DNA from: an uncultured Sphingobacteriaceae bacterium
GTDB taxonomy: Bacteria; Bacteroidota; Bacteroidia; Sphingobacteriales; Sphingobacteriaceae
Assembly: GCA_946887045.1 (NCBI GenBank)
Contig: CAMPKC010000039.1
Coordinates: 1-43,258 of the forward strand
DNA length: 43,258 nucleotides
Direction: 5' to 3'
Shown here: in pieces, positions 8,198 to 16,157 of the stretch
How positions within the stretch are numbered: position 1 is the stretch's first letter
Layout of the letters: each line of letters starts with the position of its first letter
Notes under the pieces: generated by a model
Database searches by the model: none
What the model saw: the letters and a program-made list of their open reading frames with translations, nothing else
What the model was told of the DNA's origin: nothing
Made by a program: the position numbers and the translations under genes

Positions 8198-8977
8198 ATG
8201 AGAAAGTTTGGATTGATAGGATTTCCTTTGGGGCATTCGTTTTCGAAAAAATACTTCACGCAAAAATTTGAACGTGAAGGATTAACGGATTGCACGTACG
8301 AGTTGTTTCCGATGGAAAACATAAGCGATATTCAGGAATTATTAACAGCAAACCCTGAACTCTGCGGGCTTAATGTCACTATTCCGCATAAAATAGGGAT
8401 AATGTATTACCTGGATAAGGTAACTCCCGAAGCTAAAGCAATTGATGCGGTAAATTGTATTAAAATCATAAATCAGAAGCCTGTTGAATCGTTCTTTACC
8501 GGCGAATTTTCTACAAAGAAAGTGCGGCTTGAAGGATATAATACCGATGCATTCGCATTTGAAGCGTCATTAAAACCCTTGCTAAAGAAGTATCACAATA
8601 AAGCGTTGGTTTTAGGAAGCGGCGGAGCTTCAAGAGCGGTTGCATTTGTGCTGGATAAACTTGATATTGATTATAAAATAGTTTCAAGAAGATCCATCAG
8701 AAAGCAAATAAAGTATTCCGATATCAATCAGAATATGATGAAAGAGCGTTTGCTAATTATAAATACCACTCCATTGGGTACGGCACCCGATATCGAAACC
8801 TGCCCTGATATACCGTATGAGAATGTAACGGATAAGCATTTGCTTTATGATCTGGTTTATAATCCGGCGGAGACAGAGTTCATGAAGCGTGGAAAAGAGA
8901 AAGGTGCAACTGTAAAGAATGGTGAAGAAATGCTGCATCTTCAAGCAGAGAAAGCCTGGGAGATCTGGAATAGCTAA
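8198..8977 (+). CDS. aroE: Shikimate dehydrogenase
   Basis: Reduces 3-dehydroshikimate to shikimate with NADPH in aromatic amino acid synthesis. At 259 residues it is a normal-length AroE. The shikimate site GFPLGHSFSKKYF (9-21), the NVTIPHK block with catalytic Lys65, and GYNTDAFAFE with catalytic Asp117 are present. The cofactor loop is VLGSGGASRAVAFVL (138-152), followed by NTTPLGT. An insertion of about 15 residues (around 93-110) separates the two catalytic blocks. The stop codon is followed after one base by the gldD start, so the two are translationally coupled. Confidence 0.95.
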   Translation: MRKFGLIGFPLGHSFSKKYFTQKFEREGLTDCTYELFPMENISDIQELLTANPELCGLNVTIPHKIGIMYYLDKVTPEAKAIDAVNCIKIINQKPVESFFTGEFSTKKVRLEGYNTDAFAFEASLKPLLKKYHNKALVLGSGGASRAVAFVLDKLDIDYKIVSRRSIRKQIKYSDINQNMMKERLLIINTTPLGTAPDIETCPDIPYENVTDKHLLYDLVYNPAETEFMKRGKEKGATVKNGEEMLHLQAEKAWEIWNS

Positions 8978-8978
8978 A

Positions 8979-9560
8979 ATGAGGTTTGCGGCTTATATAT
9001 CATTTCTGGCCATTCTCCTTTCGGGATGTTTTTCCGAGGGTGATTATACTCCCAAACCACGGGGTTATTTTAAGATTGATTTTCCTGAAAAGAAATATCA
9101 ATCTTTTCAATCTGAGTGTAATTATACGTTTGATTATCCAGTTTATGCGGCTGTGTTTCCCGACAGCTCAAAAAATGCTCAGTCTTGCTGGCTGAATATT
9201 TCGTATCCGCAATTTAACGGCCGGCTCCATTTAAGTTATCACCCTGTCACCTCTCGTACAAGCCTTGATGAATTGACCGAAGATTCCCGCGCATTTGCAT
9301 TTAAGCATACTGTTAAAGCAACTGCAATAGACGAGGGTCAGATTTCTTATCCCGCTAATAAAGTTTACGGTACATATTACTCAATAAAGGGAAATACTGC
9401 TTCTGCAATTCAATTTTTTCTGACAGACAGCACGAAAAATTATCTTCGCGGAGCTCTTTATTTCAATGAGGAGCCCCGTCAGGATTCAATTCAGCCGGTT
9501 TTGGAATTCCTTGGCAAGGATATAGATGTAATGATTAAATCCCTTCGCTGGAAGAAGTAG
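8979..9560 (+). CDS. gldD: Gliding motility lipoprotein GldD
   Basis: A 193-residue lipoprotein: signal sequence with lipobox LLSGC, lipidated at Cys17. The block YTPKPRGYFKIDFPEKKY directly after it is the GldD hallmark. Gld proteins are needed for gliding in Flavobacterium johnsoniae, and the associated machinery overlaps with type IX secretion. GldD is presumed envelope-anchored. The frame is open upstream to 8919, inside aroE. The ATG at 8979 is chosen because it starts the signal peptide and follows the aroE stop by one base. It is convergent with gldH, with only four bases between stop codons. Confidence 0.92.
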   Translation: MRFAAYISFLAILLSGCFSEGDYTPKPRGYFKIDFPEKKYQSFQSECNYTFDYPVYAAVFPDSSKNAQSCWLNISYPQFNGRLHLSYHPVTSRTSLDELTEDSRAFAFKHTVKATAIDEGQISYPANKVYGTYYSIKGNTASAIQFFLTDSTKNYLRGALYFNEEPRQDSIQPVLEFLGKDIDVMIKSLRWKK

Positions 9561-9564
9561 TAAA

Positions 9565-10029
9565 TTAATCAGCAGGCTCTACCCGCATTCCCACATCCCG
9601 TATTTCTCTTAAAGGGTTGTCTCTCATATTCTGTTCAAACTCAAAAACATAAGTCCCCGGAAAGGGAAATTTATATTTTTCTCTGAACAGTAATTGGTAG
9701 GTATATAGGTTTCCGGCACCGCTCCCCAACCATTCACCATCCGGATAAGCTAACTGAAACTCTTTACGTTCAGTTGTTCGCTTCCCTCCAGGATTTACCT
9801 GGTGAATCAGAACAAAAATATTAGAATACTTATAATCTGCAGTATGTCGCAAATTCATGTAAAGATTATAAGATGTGTTCACATCTTCAATTTTCACAGG
9901 GATTGACACCTTTTTTATATAACTCCAGTTGCGGCTGCTAATCTCTTTGTTAGCATCTACGACAGCCTTTTCGTTGCAACCAATAAACAATACTGAAGAT
10001 AAAAGTAAAATCCTGAACAAACTATTCAT
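9565..10029 (-). CDS. gldH: Gliding motility lipoprotein GldH
   Basis: A 154-residue lipoprotein with signal peptide and lipobox LFIGC (Cys18), followed by a beta-rich domain (SIPVKIEDVNTSYNLYMNLRH, then a hydrophobic strand IFVLIHQV, and the tail NPLREIRDVGMRVE) that matches GldH. GldH is required for gliding in Flavobacterium johnsoniae. Its start overlaps the ricT stop by eight bases (the AATGAATAG junction), so it is the last gene of holB-ricT-gldH. Confidence 0.9.
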   Translation of the reverse strand: MNSLFRILLLSSVLFIGCNEKAVVDANKEISSRNWSYIKKVSIPVKIEDVNTSYNLYMNLRHTADYKYSNIFVLIHQVNPGGKRTTERKEFQLAYPDGEWLGSGAGNLYTYQLLFREKYKFPFPGTYVFEFEQNMRDNPLREIRDVGMRVEPAD

Positions 10030-11332
10030 TTGGCTTAGGCTTATTGTTATTAAACCTCCGGTTACGATTTCGGTTTTTATTCTGCTGATTGGCTGGCTTT
10101 GGAGTGATTTGGCCTTCTGGTTTTGCTGCTGTTTCTTTAACAGCTGTTTCAGTGGTTTTTATGGTAGCCGAAGCGTTTGCCGGCTGTGGTCTGTTGCTAT
10201 TATTGCGCTTCTTTTTCTTTTTGTTATTGGTCTTTCTTTCGTCAAGACGGGTAATACTATCCTGCCCAACAACATTCTCGTAATCCAAAGCTTTTGCAAC
10301 GGGAACTGCTTTTAAATCGACTGCTTCGTCTCTTAAATCCTCCGGTTTAATACCTTCTTTATTTAATTTCTGAATCTCTTTTACGCGTTTTATCTCAACA
10401 GGAATCCAGTTCTCTTCTTTGGGGTAACTAAACCACATCAGGCGTTTGAAAATATCCGTTTTCTGAAGTCTGGCTGTTCCCTTCAATGTTTCTAATCGCT
10501 CAACTTCATCAGGGATATCTTTGAGAGCATCCATGTAAGTATCCAGCTCATAGTTTAAGCAGCATTTTAATTTACCACATTGACCTGCCAGTTTGAGTGT
10601 ATTAAGCGACAAGTTTTGATAACGTGCAGCAGAAGTTGATACCGTTTTGAAGTCTGTAAGCCAGGTAGAGCAGCATAATTCGCGACCGCATGAACCCAAT
10701 CCTCCCAGCCTGCTGGCTTCCTGCCGCATACCGATCTGGCGCATTTCGATCCTTATACGGAAAGTTTCCGCCATTTTTTTAATCAATTCGCGGAAATCAA
10801 CGCGACCTTCGGCAGTGTAATAAAAAGTCGCTTTTGTTTTATCGCCCTGGTAATCTACGTCACTTAATTTCATAGACAAACCCAGTGCAATCGCCAGAGT
10901 TCTGGCTTTATGCATGGTTTCCCACTCTAAATCCTTAGCCGCTTTCCATTTATCAACATCGGCGGGAGTTGCCCGGCGAATAATTTTTTTAGTGATATCC
11001 TCCAGTCGCATATGCTTCTTTTTAATCTGCATACGCACTAGTTCGCCCGTTAAAGAAATATGACCGACGTCATAGCCACCGGTTGCCGTTTCGGTAACCA
11101 CAAGCTCACCGTTTTCAACATAAAGGTTCTCGTGATTTATATAAAAATCTTTGCGCGAACCTTTAAATTTTACTTCGACGATGTTGAATGCTTTATAATT
11201 TGCCGGCATGTCCATATTCGACAGCCAGTCGTAAACATCTAATTTGCTGCACCCATTAGTAAGGCAAGTACCATTACTTTTGCAGCCGGCAGGCGTGCAT
11301 CCGCCGCCTGTTGAACAAGAACCACATCCCAT
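10022..11332 (-). CDS. ricT: RicT / PSP1-domain regulatory iron-sulfur protein
   Basis: A 436-residue protein with a PSP1 C-terminal domain, homologous to RicT (YaaT) of Bacillus subtilis, which works with RicA and RicF in RNA processing and development. The conserved cysteine blocks GGLGSCGRELCCSTWL and LAGQCGKLKCCLNYEL are intact and are the likely cluster ligands. The N-terminus is unusual: Cys3, 6, 12, 17, 23 and 28 within the first 28 residues. The C-terminal 80 residues are low-complexity, rich in Lys, Asn, Pro and Ala (KKKKKRNNSNRPQP), and suggest a nucleic acid contact. The gene abuts holB with no gap. Confidence 0.88.
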   Translation of the reverse strand: MGCGSCSTGGGCTPAGCKSNGTCLTNGCSKLDVYDWLSNMDMPANYKAFNIVEVKFKGSRKDFYINHENLYVENGELVVTETATGGYDVGHISLTGELVRMQIKKKHMRLEDITKKIIRRATPADVDKWKAAKDLEWETMHKARTLAIALGLSMKLSDVDYQGDKTKATFYYTAEGRVDFRELIKKMAETFRIRIEMRQIGMRQEASRLGGLGSCGRELCCSTWLTDFKTVSTSAARYQNLSLNTLKLAGQCGKLKCCLNYELDTYMDALKDIPDEVERLETLKGTARLQKTDIFKRLMWFSYPKEENWIPVEIKRVKEIQKLNKEGIKPEDLRDEAVDLKAVPVAKALDYENVVGQDSITRLDERKTNNKKKKKRNNSNRPQPANASATIKTTETAVKETAAKPEGQITPKPANQQNKNRNRNRRFNNNKPKPNE

Positions 11333-12478
11333 TTAGTTATATATATGTTGAGTCCCCTTGGGGAGCGTATTAAACTTTAAAATCTTAATAAATTGCAAAG
11401 ATACATCTAAAAATAAAATTTTAGGATTTGCATTCCTTTCTATATGATAATGCGCTTTTTCAAGCTCGTCTACTATTGCTTCTGCTTTGGCCAGGTTTAA
11501 GGTTTTGCTAAAGTTAACAACAAATTCCTTTTCATTGCCCGGAAGATGTACAAGATTATCCGCTCCCGATAAAACCATCATTACCTCCCGCAAAAGCTTC
11601 ATGCCGTATTTTAGCAGATTTTTTTGATTTTCCCTGCCAAATCGTGCAGCGTTTTCGGCAAAATCAATGGCTTGCATGCCTCGATTAGCGAAACAAGTTC
11701 GTAGCCAGTCGGAAAAGACACCGAAATTATTATTTCCGTCCTCCTTGCTCAAGTTTAAAGCGGTTTGAATGTTTCCTTCACTTAAATAGGCTATCCTGGC
11801 TGCCTGTTCTTCTGGAAGACCTTGTTTAGCAACCAGGAATTCCGTTACGTCTTTATCCGACAAGCGGTGAATTTTAATTAATTGAGTTCTTGATAAAATC
11901 GTGTTCAGTATCTGATCCTGATTCTGAGCAACCAGTAAAAACAATGTTTTATGCGGTGGTTCTTCAATTAGCTTTAGTAAAGAATTCCCGGCTTTATCCA
12001 GATATTCGGGCAACCACATAATCAGAACTTTATATTCAGCTTCAAATTGCTTCATGCTAAGCTTTTTGATAATCTGATGGCATTCGGCTATGTTGATGTT
12101 AGCTTGTTTATTCTCAGCATCCAGCTGATTGCGCCATTCGTCAAGACTTAAATATGGGTTGGAAAGAAAAGCATCACGCCATTCCTCGATAAAGGTGAGT
12201 GATGTATCTTCCTTATGTTTTGCAAAAAATGGGTATGAGAAATGAAGATCCGGATGAATAAGTTTATTGTACTTTCTGCAGGATGAGCATTCTCCGCAGC
12301 TATCATCGTGCAAACGGTTTTCACATGAAATAAGTTGAGCGTAGGCTAGTGCCAAAGGTAATCCGCCCGAACCTTCAGGAGATAAAAATAGCTGAGCATG
12401 ACTCACCCTGTTTTCAATAACTGATTGAATAAGATGTTGCTTTACTTCTTGCTGGCCTACAATTTCCGAAAACTGCAT
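11333..12478 (-). CDS. holB: DNA polymerase III delta-prime subunit
   Basis: Clamp-loader subunit, 381 residues from the ATG at 12478. A TTG nine bases upstream would add three residues, but MQFSEIVGQQ is the natural family start. The AAA+ fold is recognisable, with the ATP loop degenerate (LSPEGSGGLPLA, no GKT), as expected for delta-prime. A zinc-binding cluster CENRLHDDSCGECSSC gives Cys52, 61, 64 and 67. WLPEYLDKAGNSLLKLIEEPP and ILSRTQ (the sensor 1 and SRC-like region, with Ser-Arg) follow. It is the first gene of a minus-strand operon with ricT and gldH. Confidence 0.92.
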   Translation of the reverse strand: MQFSEIVGQQEVKQHLIQSVIENRVSHAQLFLSPEGSGGLPLALAYAQLISCENRLHDDSCGECSSCRKYNKLIHPDLHFSYPFFAKHKEDTSLTFIEEWRDAFLSNPYLSLDEWRNQLDAENKQANINIAECHQIIKKLSMKQFEAEYKVLIMWLPEYLDKAGNSLLKLIEEPPHKTLFLLVAQNQDQILNTILSRTQLIKIHRLSDKDVTEFLVAKQGLPEEQAARIAYLSEGNIQTALNLSKEDGNNNFGVFSDWLRTCFANRGMQAIDFAENAARFGRENQKNLLKYGMKLLREVMMVLSGADNLVHLPGNEKEFVVNFSKTLNLAKAEAIVDELEKAHYHIERNANPKILFLDVSLQFIKILKFNTLPKGTQHIYN

Positions 12479-12511
12479 AAGTTGCAAAATAGTAATTAGA
12501 TGCGAGAATCA

Positions 12512-12675
12512 AGATTTGAGATTTGAGATTTGGTGCTTTATTTGAGATGTTATATGTGAACGCTGAGAATTAACTGATTAAAAAGATTTGAAGATACAGG
12601 CCGGAGGTAGTAGATTTGAGACAACAAAGTCGTCATTTAGTCGATTCTCATATCTAATTTTCAACTCTCAACTCT
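12512..12675. repeat. Heptamer-rich repetitive intergenic element
   Basis: The 200-base divergent gap between holB and ruvX contains GATTTGA in tandem (12513-12532, almost three copies), further GATTTGA(G/A) copies near 12595 and 12613, and, in the opposite sense, CAACTCT twice (12662-12675). The two ends form an imperfect inverted arrangement of seven-base units (ATTTGAG against CTCAACT), with GATTCTC at 12643 complementary to the GAGAATC at 12504. This looks like a dispersed intergenic repeat, not a regulator site. Confidence 0.5.
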
Positions 12676-12679
12676 AACC

Positions 12680-13105
12680 ATGGCTCGAATAATGGCTTTT
12701 GATTACGGAAATAAACGGATCGGTGTTGCTGTTACTGATCCACTGCAAATTATTGCCACCGGCCTTACAACCATTCACCCCAAAGATGCGGTTGAGTTTA
12801 TAAAAAAATATTTGTTGACAGAACAGATCGAATGTTTCGTGGTTGGCGAGCCAAAGCAGATGGATGGTACGCCGTCACAGTCTGCGCAACATGTAAAAGG
12901 TTTTATTACCATCTTAAAGAGAAACTTCCCCGAAATAAGGATCGAATCTATCGACGAACGATTTACTTCAAAAATGGCATCTGCAACGATCGCTCAAAGT
13001 GGTTTTAAAAAAAATGACAGGCAGAATAAGGAGAGAATAGATACTATTTCTGCGACTATTATACTTCAATCTTATTTGGAGAAGAAAAGTATTCGAGGGT
13101 TTTAG
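12680..13105 (+). CDS. ruvX: Putative pre-16S rRNA nuclease / Holliday junction resolvase-like YqgF
   Basis: A 141-residue RNase H-like protein of the YqgF/RuvX family, implicated in 16S rRNA 5' end maturation and proposed as a resolvase. The acidic active site is complete: Asp8 in MAFDYGNKRIG, Glu93 in IDERFTS, and Asp121 in ERIDTISA. The block VVGEPKQMDGTPS is also typical. The length is normal. The start ATG follows a repetitive intergenic stretch, and no Shine-Dalgarno sequence is visible. Confidence 0.93.
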   Translation: MARIMAFDYGNKRIGVAVTDPLQIIATGLTTIHPKDAVEFIKKYLLTEQIECFVVGEPKQMDGTPSQSAQHVKGFITILKRNFPEIRIESIDERFTSKMASATIAQSGFKKNDRQNKERIDTISATIILQSYLEKKSIRGF

Positions 13106-13159
13106 CCGGTTTTGATTTAATCATTAGTCTGAAAATCATCGTTTTATGAAGTTTTATGC

Positions 13160-13188
13160 TTGAGTAAAAAGCAAAAGCCCTATATTTG
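13160..13188 (+). promoter_or_regulatory. Promoter giving a probably leaderless mRNA (O-methyltransferase)
   Basis: TTG (13160-13162), an 18-base spacer and TATATTTG (13181-13188) form a good Bacteroidota promoter. The -7 box ends six bases before the A of the ATG at 13194, so initiation should fall at or next to the start codon. Confidence 0.65.
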
Positions 13189-13193
13189 CGGCC

Positions 13194-13829
13194 ATGGAAC
13201 TGCTTGCTGAGGGACTGCAGACCTATCTTGAGCAACATTGCGATCCGGAACCGGAGTTGCTCAGATACATAAATCGTGAAACGCATTTAAAGGTACCTAT
13301 GCCTAGAATGCTTTCAGGGCATTACCAGGGTCGTGTCCTAAGTTTTTTAAGCAAAATCATTTCTCCTTCCCGAATTCTTGAGATTGGAACGTATACCGGT
13401 TATGCTACTTTGTGTTTGGCAGAGGGCTTAGGTGATGACGGATTGATACATACTATCGATGTAAATGCCGAATTAGAAGAACGTGTACAACAATTCTTTG
13501 ATTCTTCACGTTTCAGTACTAAAATTAAATACCATATCGGAAATGCGGTGGATATCATTCCGCAATTAGCCGAAGTTTTCGACATTGTATTTATAGATGC
13601 GGATAAAAAAAATAATGACAGATACTATGATTTAGTATTTGAGAAGGTAAGAAAAGGGGGCCTCATTATAGTTGATAATGTGCTGTGGAGCGGGAAAATT
13701 ACCTCGGGTGCAACAGATAAAGACACTGAAAATATCCGTCGTTTTAACGAAAAAGTAAGTAACGACCACCGTGCTGAGAAGTTTATACTACCAGTGCGTG
13801 ATGGTTTATTCATAACCCGTAAACTGTAA
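13194..13829 (+). CDS. SAM-dependent O-methyltransferase (catechol OMT-like)
   Basis: A 211-residue class I methyltransferase of the cation-dependent O-methyltransferase family (PF01596 type). Motif I is ILEIGTYTGYATL (61-73). The metal ligands are Asp135 in IVFIDADKKNN and Asp161-Asn162 in IVDNVLWSG. KPRML-like PMPRMLSGHYQGRVLSFL near residue 36 is a family block. The acceptor is unknown: phenolic or hydroxamate substrates are typical, and some homologues modify tRNA wobble uridine (TrmR). It heads a plus-strand group with two glucosaminidase genes, with only four bases to the next start. Confidence 0.87.
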   Translation: MELLAEGLQTYLEQHCDPEPELLRYINRETHLKVPMPRMLSGHYQGRVLSFLSKIISPSRILEIGTYTGYATLCLAEGLGDDGLIHTIDVNAELEERVQQFFDSSRFSTKIKYHIGNAVDIIPQLAEVFDIVFIDADKKNNDRYYDLVFEKVRKGGLIIVDNVLWSGKITSGATDKDTENIRRFNEKVSNDHRAEKFILPVRDGLFITRKL

Positions 13830-13833
13830 AACT

Positions 13834-14505
13834 ATGATTAAAAATGGACTAATCATTTTCTTGTCGGTATTATGTATTAATACGGTATCGGCACAGTCGG
13901 CAGCAAAAAAGTATGTTGAATTATACAATGAGGCGGCAATACGAACAATGAATGAATACGGAGTGCCGGCAAGTATTGTTTTAGGAGTTGCAATTCACGA
14001 ATCGGCCAGCGGCAACAGTAAAATTGCAAAATACCTGAACAATCATTTTGGTATGAAGGGAAGTTCCGGGCCTAAGCCTATTAAATCCTCTTACAAAGGA
14101 TATGAGAGTGTTGATGCCTCATATACTGACTTTGCAAATTTATTAAAAAGGCGCTTTTCAAGTCTTTTTACAAAGTATCCGATCAGTGACTATAAAAGTT
14201 GGGTTTATGGAATACAGCGCGGTGGTTATGCAGCCAGCGGAACCTGGGCAAGCCAGGTGATGGCTATTATCAAAGCATATAAACTGTACGAATACGATGG
14301 CCCGCTTACTCCGATGGTTTTAACACCCAAAAAAACAATTTTAGCTAATGAAAGCAGAAGTAACCAACCTATTACTTATTCCGTAAAAAAGGGTGATACT
14401 CTGCAACTTATAGCTAAGCGTTTCCAAACTACAGTGGAAGCGATTAAAGAAAAGAACGAACTAAAATCAAACATATTAACAATAGGACAAACTTTGTATT
14501 TCTAA
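13834..14505 (+). CDS. Secreted glucosaminidase with LysM domain
   Basis: A 223-residue exported peptidoglycan hydrolase. It has a signal peptide (LIIFLSVLCINTVSA, cleaved near residue 20). A mannosyl-glycoprotein endo-beta-N-acetylglucosaminidase-like domain of the FlgJ type covers about residues 25-155, with the probable catalytic Glu56 in AIHESASGNS and the NNHFGMKG block. A single C-terminal LysM domain (YSVKKGDTLQLIAKRF, about 177-223) binds glycan. The next gene is a diverged tandem paralogue. The pair likely acts in cell wall turnover. Confidence 0.88.
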   Translation: MIKNGLIIFLSVLCINTVSAQSAAKKYVELYNEAAIRTMNEYGVPASIVLGVAIHESASGNSKIAKYLNNHFGMKGSSGPKPIKSSYKGYESVDASYTDFANLLKRRFSSLFTKYPISDYKSWVYGIQRGGYAASGTWASQVMAIIKAYKLYEYDGPLTPMVLTPKKTILANESRSNQPITYSVKKGDTLQLIAKRFQTTVEAIKEKNELKSNILTIGQTLYF

Positions 14506-14512
14506 AAAACTA

Positions 14513-15340
14513 ATGAAAGTATTTATTTTAACCTTTTGTACGGCATTTTCAATCGCATGTACAACAACAAAGCCTGTCATAGCTAAAAAAGAATCAAAAA
14601 AACCTGTTAGCGTACCAGTTAAAGTTTTTAAAACCAATACCCTTTCCAAAAGTCAAACCTCCTTAGAATATATTGAGCAATTTAAAAGAATTGCTATTGA
14701 AGAGATGCTTAAGAGCGGAATCCCGGCCAGCATAACCCTTGCACAGGGATTGCTCGAATCGGCTAGTGGTAACAGCACCCTGGCGACGCAGGCCAACAAC
14801 CATTTCGGAATAAAATGTAATGTAGACTGGACTGGTCCAACAATTTTAAAAGATGACGATGCCGCAGGAGAATGTTTCAGAGTTTATGAAAGCGCCGAAC
14901 AATCTTATCGCGATCACTCGGAATTTTTAAAGAGGACGAGATATTCTTCCTTGTTTCAGCTCGACAGAAACGACTATAGAGGTTGGGCTATAGGTTTAAA
15001 GAAAGCAGGATATGCAACTAATCCTAAATATGCGGACCTTTTGATCGACTTAATTGAGCGTTATCAGTTAGATCAGTACGACAGAGAAGAGAGCAATGCT
15101 ATTGCACAGATTAAACGGGAGGAGAAAGTTATAGCCGAAATTGCGAAGGAAGAACCTAGAAAGCAGGTGCAACAGCCAGAGAAAGTATCTCTTGCCATGA
15201 AAATCTACGAGGTAAAATCAGGCGATACTCTTCATTCTATAAGCCAGCGTTTCGGAATATCTGTTGATGATGTAAAGATTTTAAACTCATTACAAACCGG
15301 TGAATTAAAACTCGGACAGCTTTTACTTGTTTCAAAATAA
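14513..15340 (+). CDS. Lipoprotein glucosaminidase with LysM domain
   Basis: A 275-residue paralogue of the upstream protein. The N-terminus has a lipobox-like end (AFSIAC, Cys16), so this copy is probably membrane-anchored while its neighbour is soluble. The glucosaminidase domain (about 50-185) has LAQGLLESASGNS with the catalytic Glu and NNHFGIKC. A charged linker (AIAQIKREEKVIAEIAKEEP) leads to a single LysM (YEVKSGDTLHSISQRFG, about 229-275). It starts seven bases after the upstream stop, so the two are co-translated. Confidence 0.88.
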   Translation: MKVFILTFCTAFSIACTTTKPVIAKKESKKPVSVPVKVFKTNTLSKSQTSLEYIEQFKRIAIEEMLKSGIPASITLAQGLLESASGNSTLATQANNHFGIKCNVDWTGPTILKDDDAAGECFRVYESAEQSYRDHSEFLKRTRYSSLFQLDRNDYRGWAIGLKKAGYATNPKYADLLIDLIERYQLDQYDREESNAIAQIKREEKVIAEIAKEEPRKQVQQPEKVSLAMKIYEVKSGDTLHSISQRFGISVDDVKILNSLQTGELKLGQLLLVSK

Positions 15341-15395
15341 GTTAATGAGTGTTAAATTGTAGGTTTTCCTGCAAAGAAAAATTTAGCTTTAAGAC

Positions 15396-16157
15396 TTGAA
15401 ACGTATAGTATTACTTTGCAGTTTTATTCTATTTAGTGTCCTGAAGCTATATTCACAGAATAGGCAGATTCAGGGGATTGTATTTGATGTTGATACTAAA
15501 CAACGCATTTCCAGGGTATACATCTACAATACCAATACCCATAAGGGGTTTTATAATAACACAAAGGGCGAATTTACAACGACTGCCGCCAAAGGCGATG
15601 TTTTAGTCGCTGCTGTTCCGGGTTATATCGTTGATACCATAAATATTCAGTCCCAGTCTACTGTAATCTTTTATTTAAAGCGGAACAGCATTCTTCTTAG
15701 TGAAGTTACAATAAGAGACACAACCTTAAGCCCAGCCGAGAGATTAAGCAAAACACAGAAGGAGTTTAAGGACGCCTATCGTAAAGGAAATACAAAAGAT
15801 ATTTTACAGGTAGGTGGCGCGAACGGTACAGGAGGTGCCGGCTTGGGGATTGATGCTCTGTGGAGTATTCTCAGTAAGGAAGGCAAGAATGCACGTTATT
15901 TACAGAAAATTATTGAAAGGGATTATCATGATCAGCTAATTAATTATCGCTATTCAGCAAAGTTAGTAGCTGATGTAACCGGCCTAAAAAGTAATTCGTT
16001 ACGGGACTTTATGGAGCAGTATCGACCGTCATATAATTTTGTACTTCAGGCGAATGATTACGAGTTTATCGACTTTATAAGATCTTCTTATCGACGCTAT
16101 CAAAAGCAACCCGATGCTAATCGTTTGCCAGCTCTAAATCCTGTTAGTGGACAATGA
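15396..16157 (+). CDS. Carboxypeptidase-regulatory-like domain protein, exported
   Basis: A 253-residue protein with a clean signal peptide (IVLLCSFILFSVLKLYSQ) when translated from the TTG at 15396. No ATG lies in frame near the N-terminus, so TTG initiation is likely. After cleavage it begins with a beta-sandwich CarboxypepD_reg-like domain (QIQGIVFDVDTKQRISRVYI, about residues 22-100), the type found at the N-terminus of SusC transporters. A helical C-terminal half of unknown fold follows. It overlaps the next gene by four bases (ATGA). The likely location is the periplasm or outer membrane. Confidence 0.78.
   Translation: MKRIVLLCSFILFSVLKLYSQNRQIQGIVFDVDTKQRISRVYIYNTNTHKGFYNNTKGEFTTTAAKGDVLVAAVPGYIVDTINIQSQSTVIFYLKRNSILLSEVTIRDTTLSPAERLSKTQKEFKDAYRKGNTKDILQVGGANGTGGAGLGIDALWSILSKEGKNARYLQKIIERDYHDQLINYRYSAKLVADVTGLKSNSLRDFMEQYRPSYNFVLQANDYEFIDFIRSSYRRYQKQPDANRLPALNPVSGQ

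Noticed and set aside
9558..9567. Terminator between convergent gldD and gldH
   Set aside because: Only four bases separate the stop codons and no hairpin is possible there; any termination must lie inside the opposing gene.
10089..10315. Plus-strand open frames opposite ricT
   Set aside because: They lie wholly within the ricT coding region and have low-complexity, Val/Phe/Cys-rich translations, as expected for the antisense of a Lys/Asn-rich tail.
13059..13286. Minus-strand 75-codon frame over the end of ruvX and the start of the O-methyltransferase
   Set aside because: It overlaps two genuine genes and the promoter of the second; the translation has no recognisable pattern.
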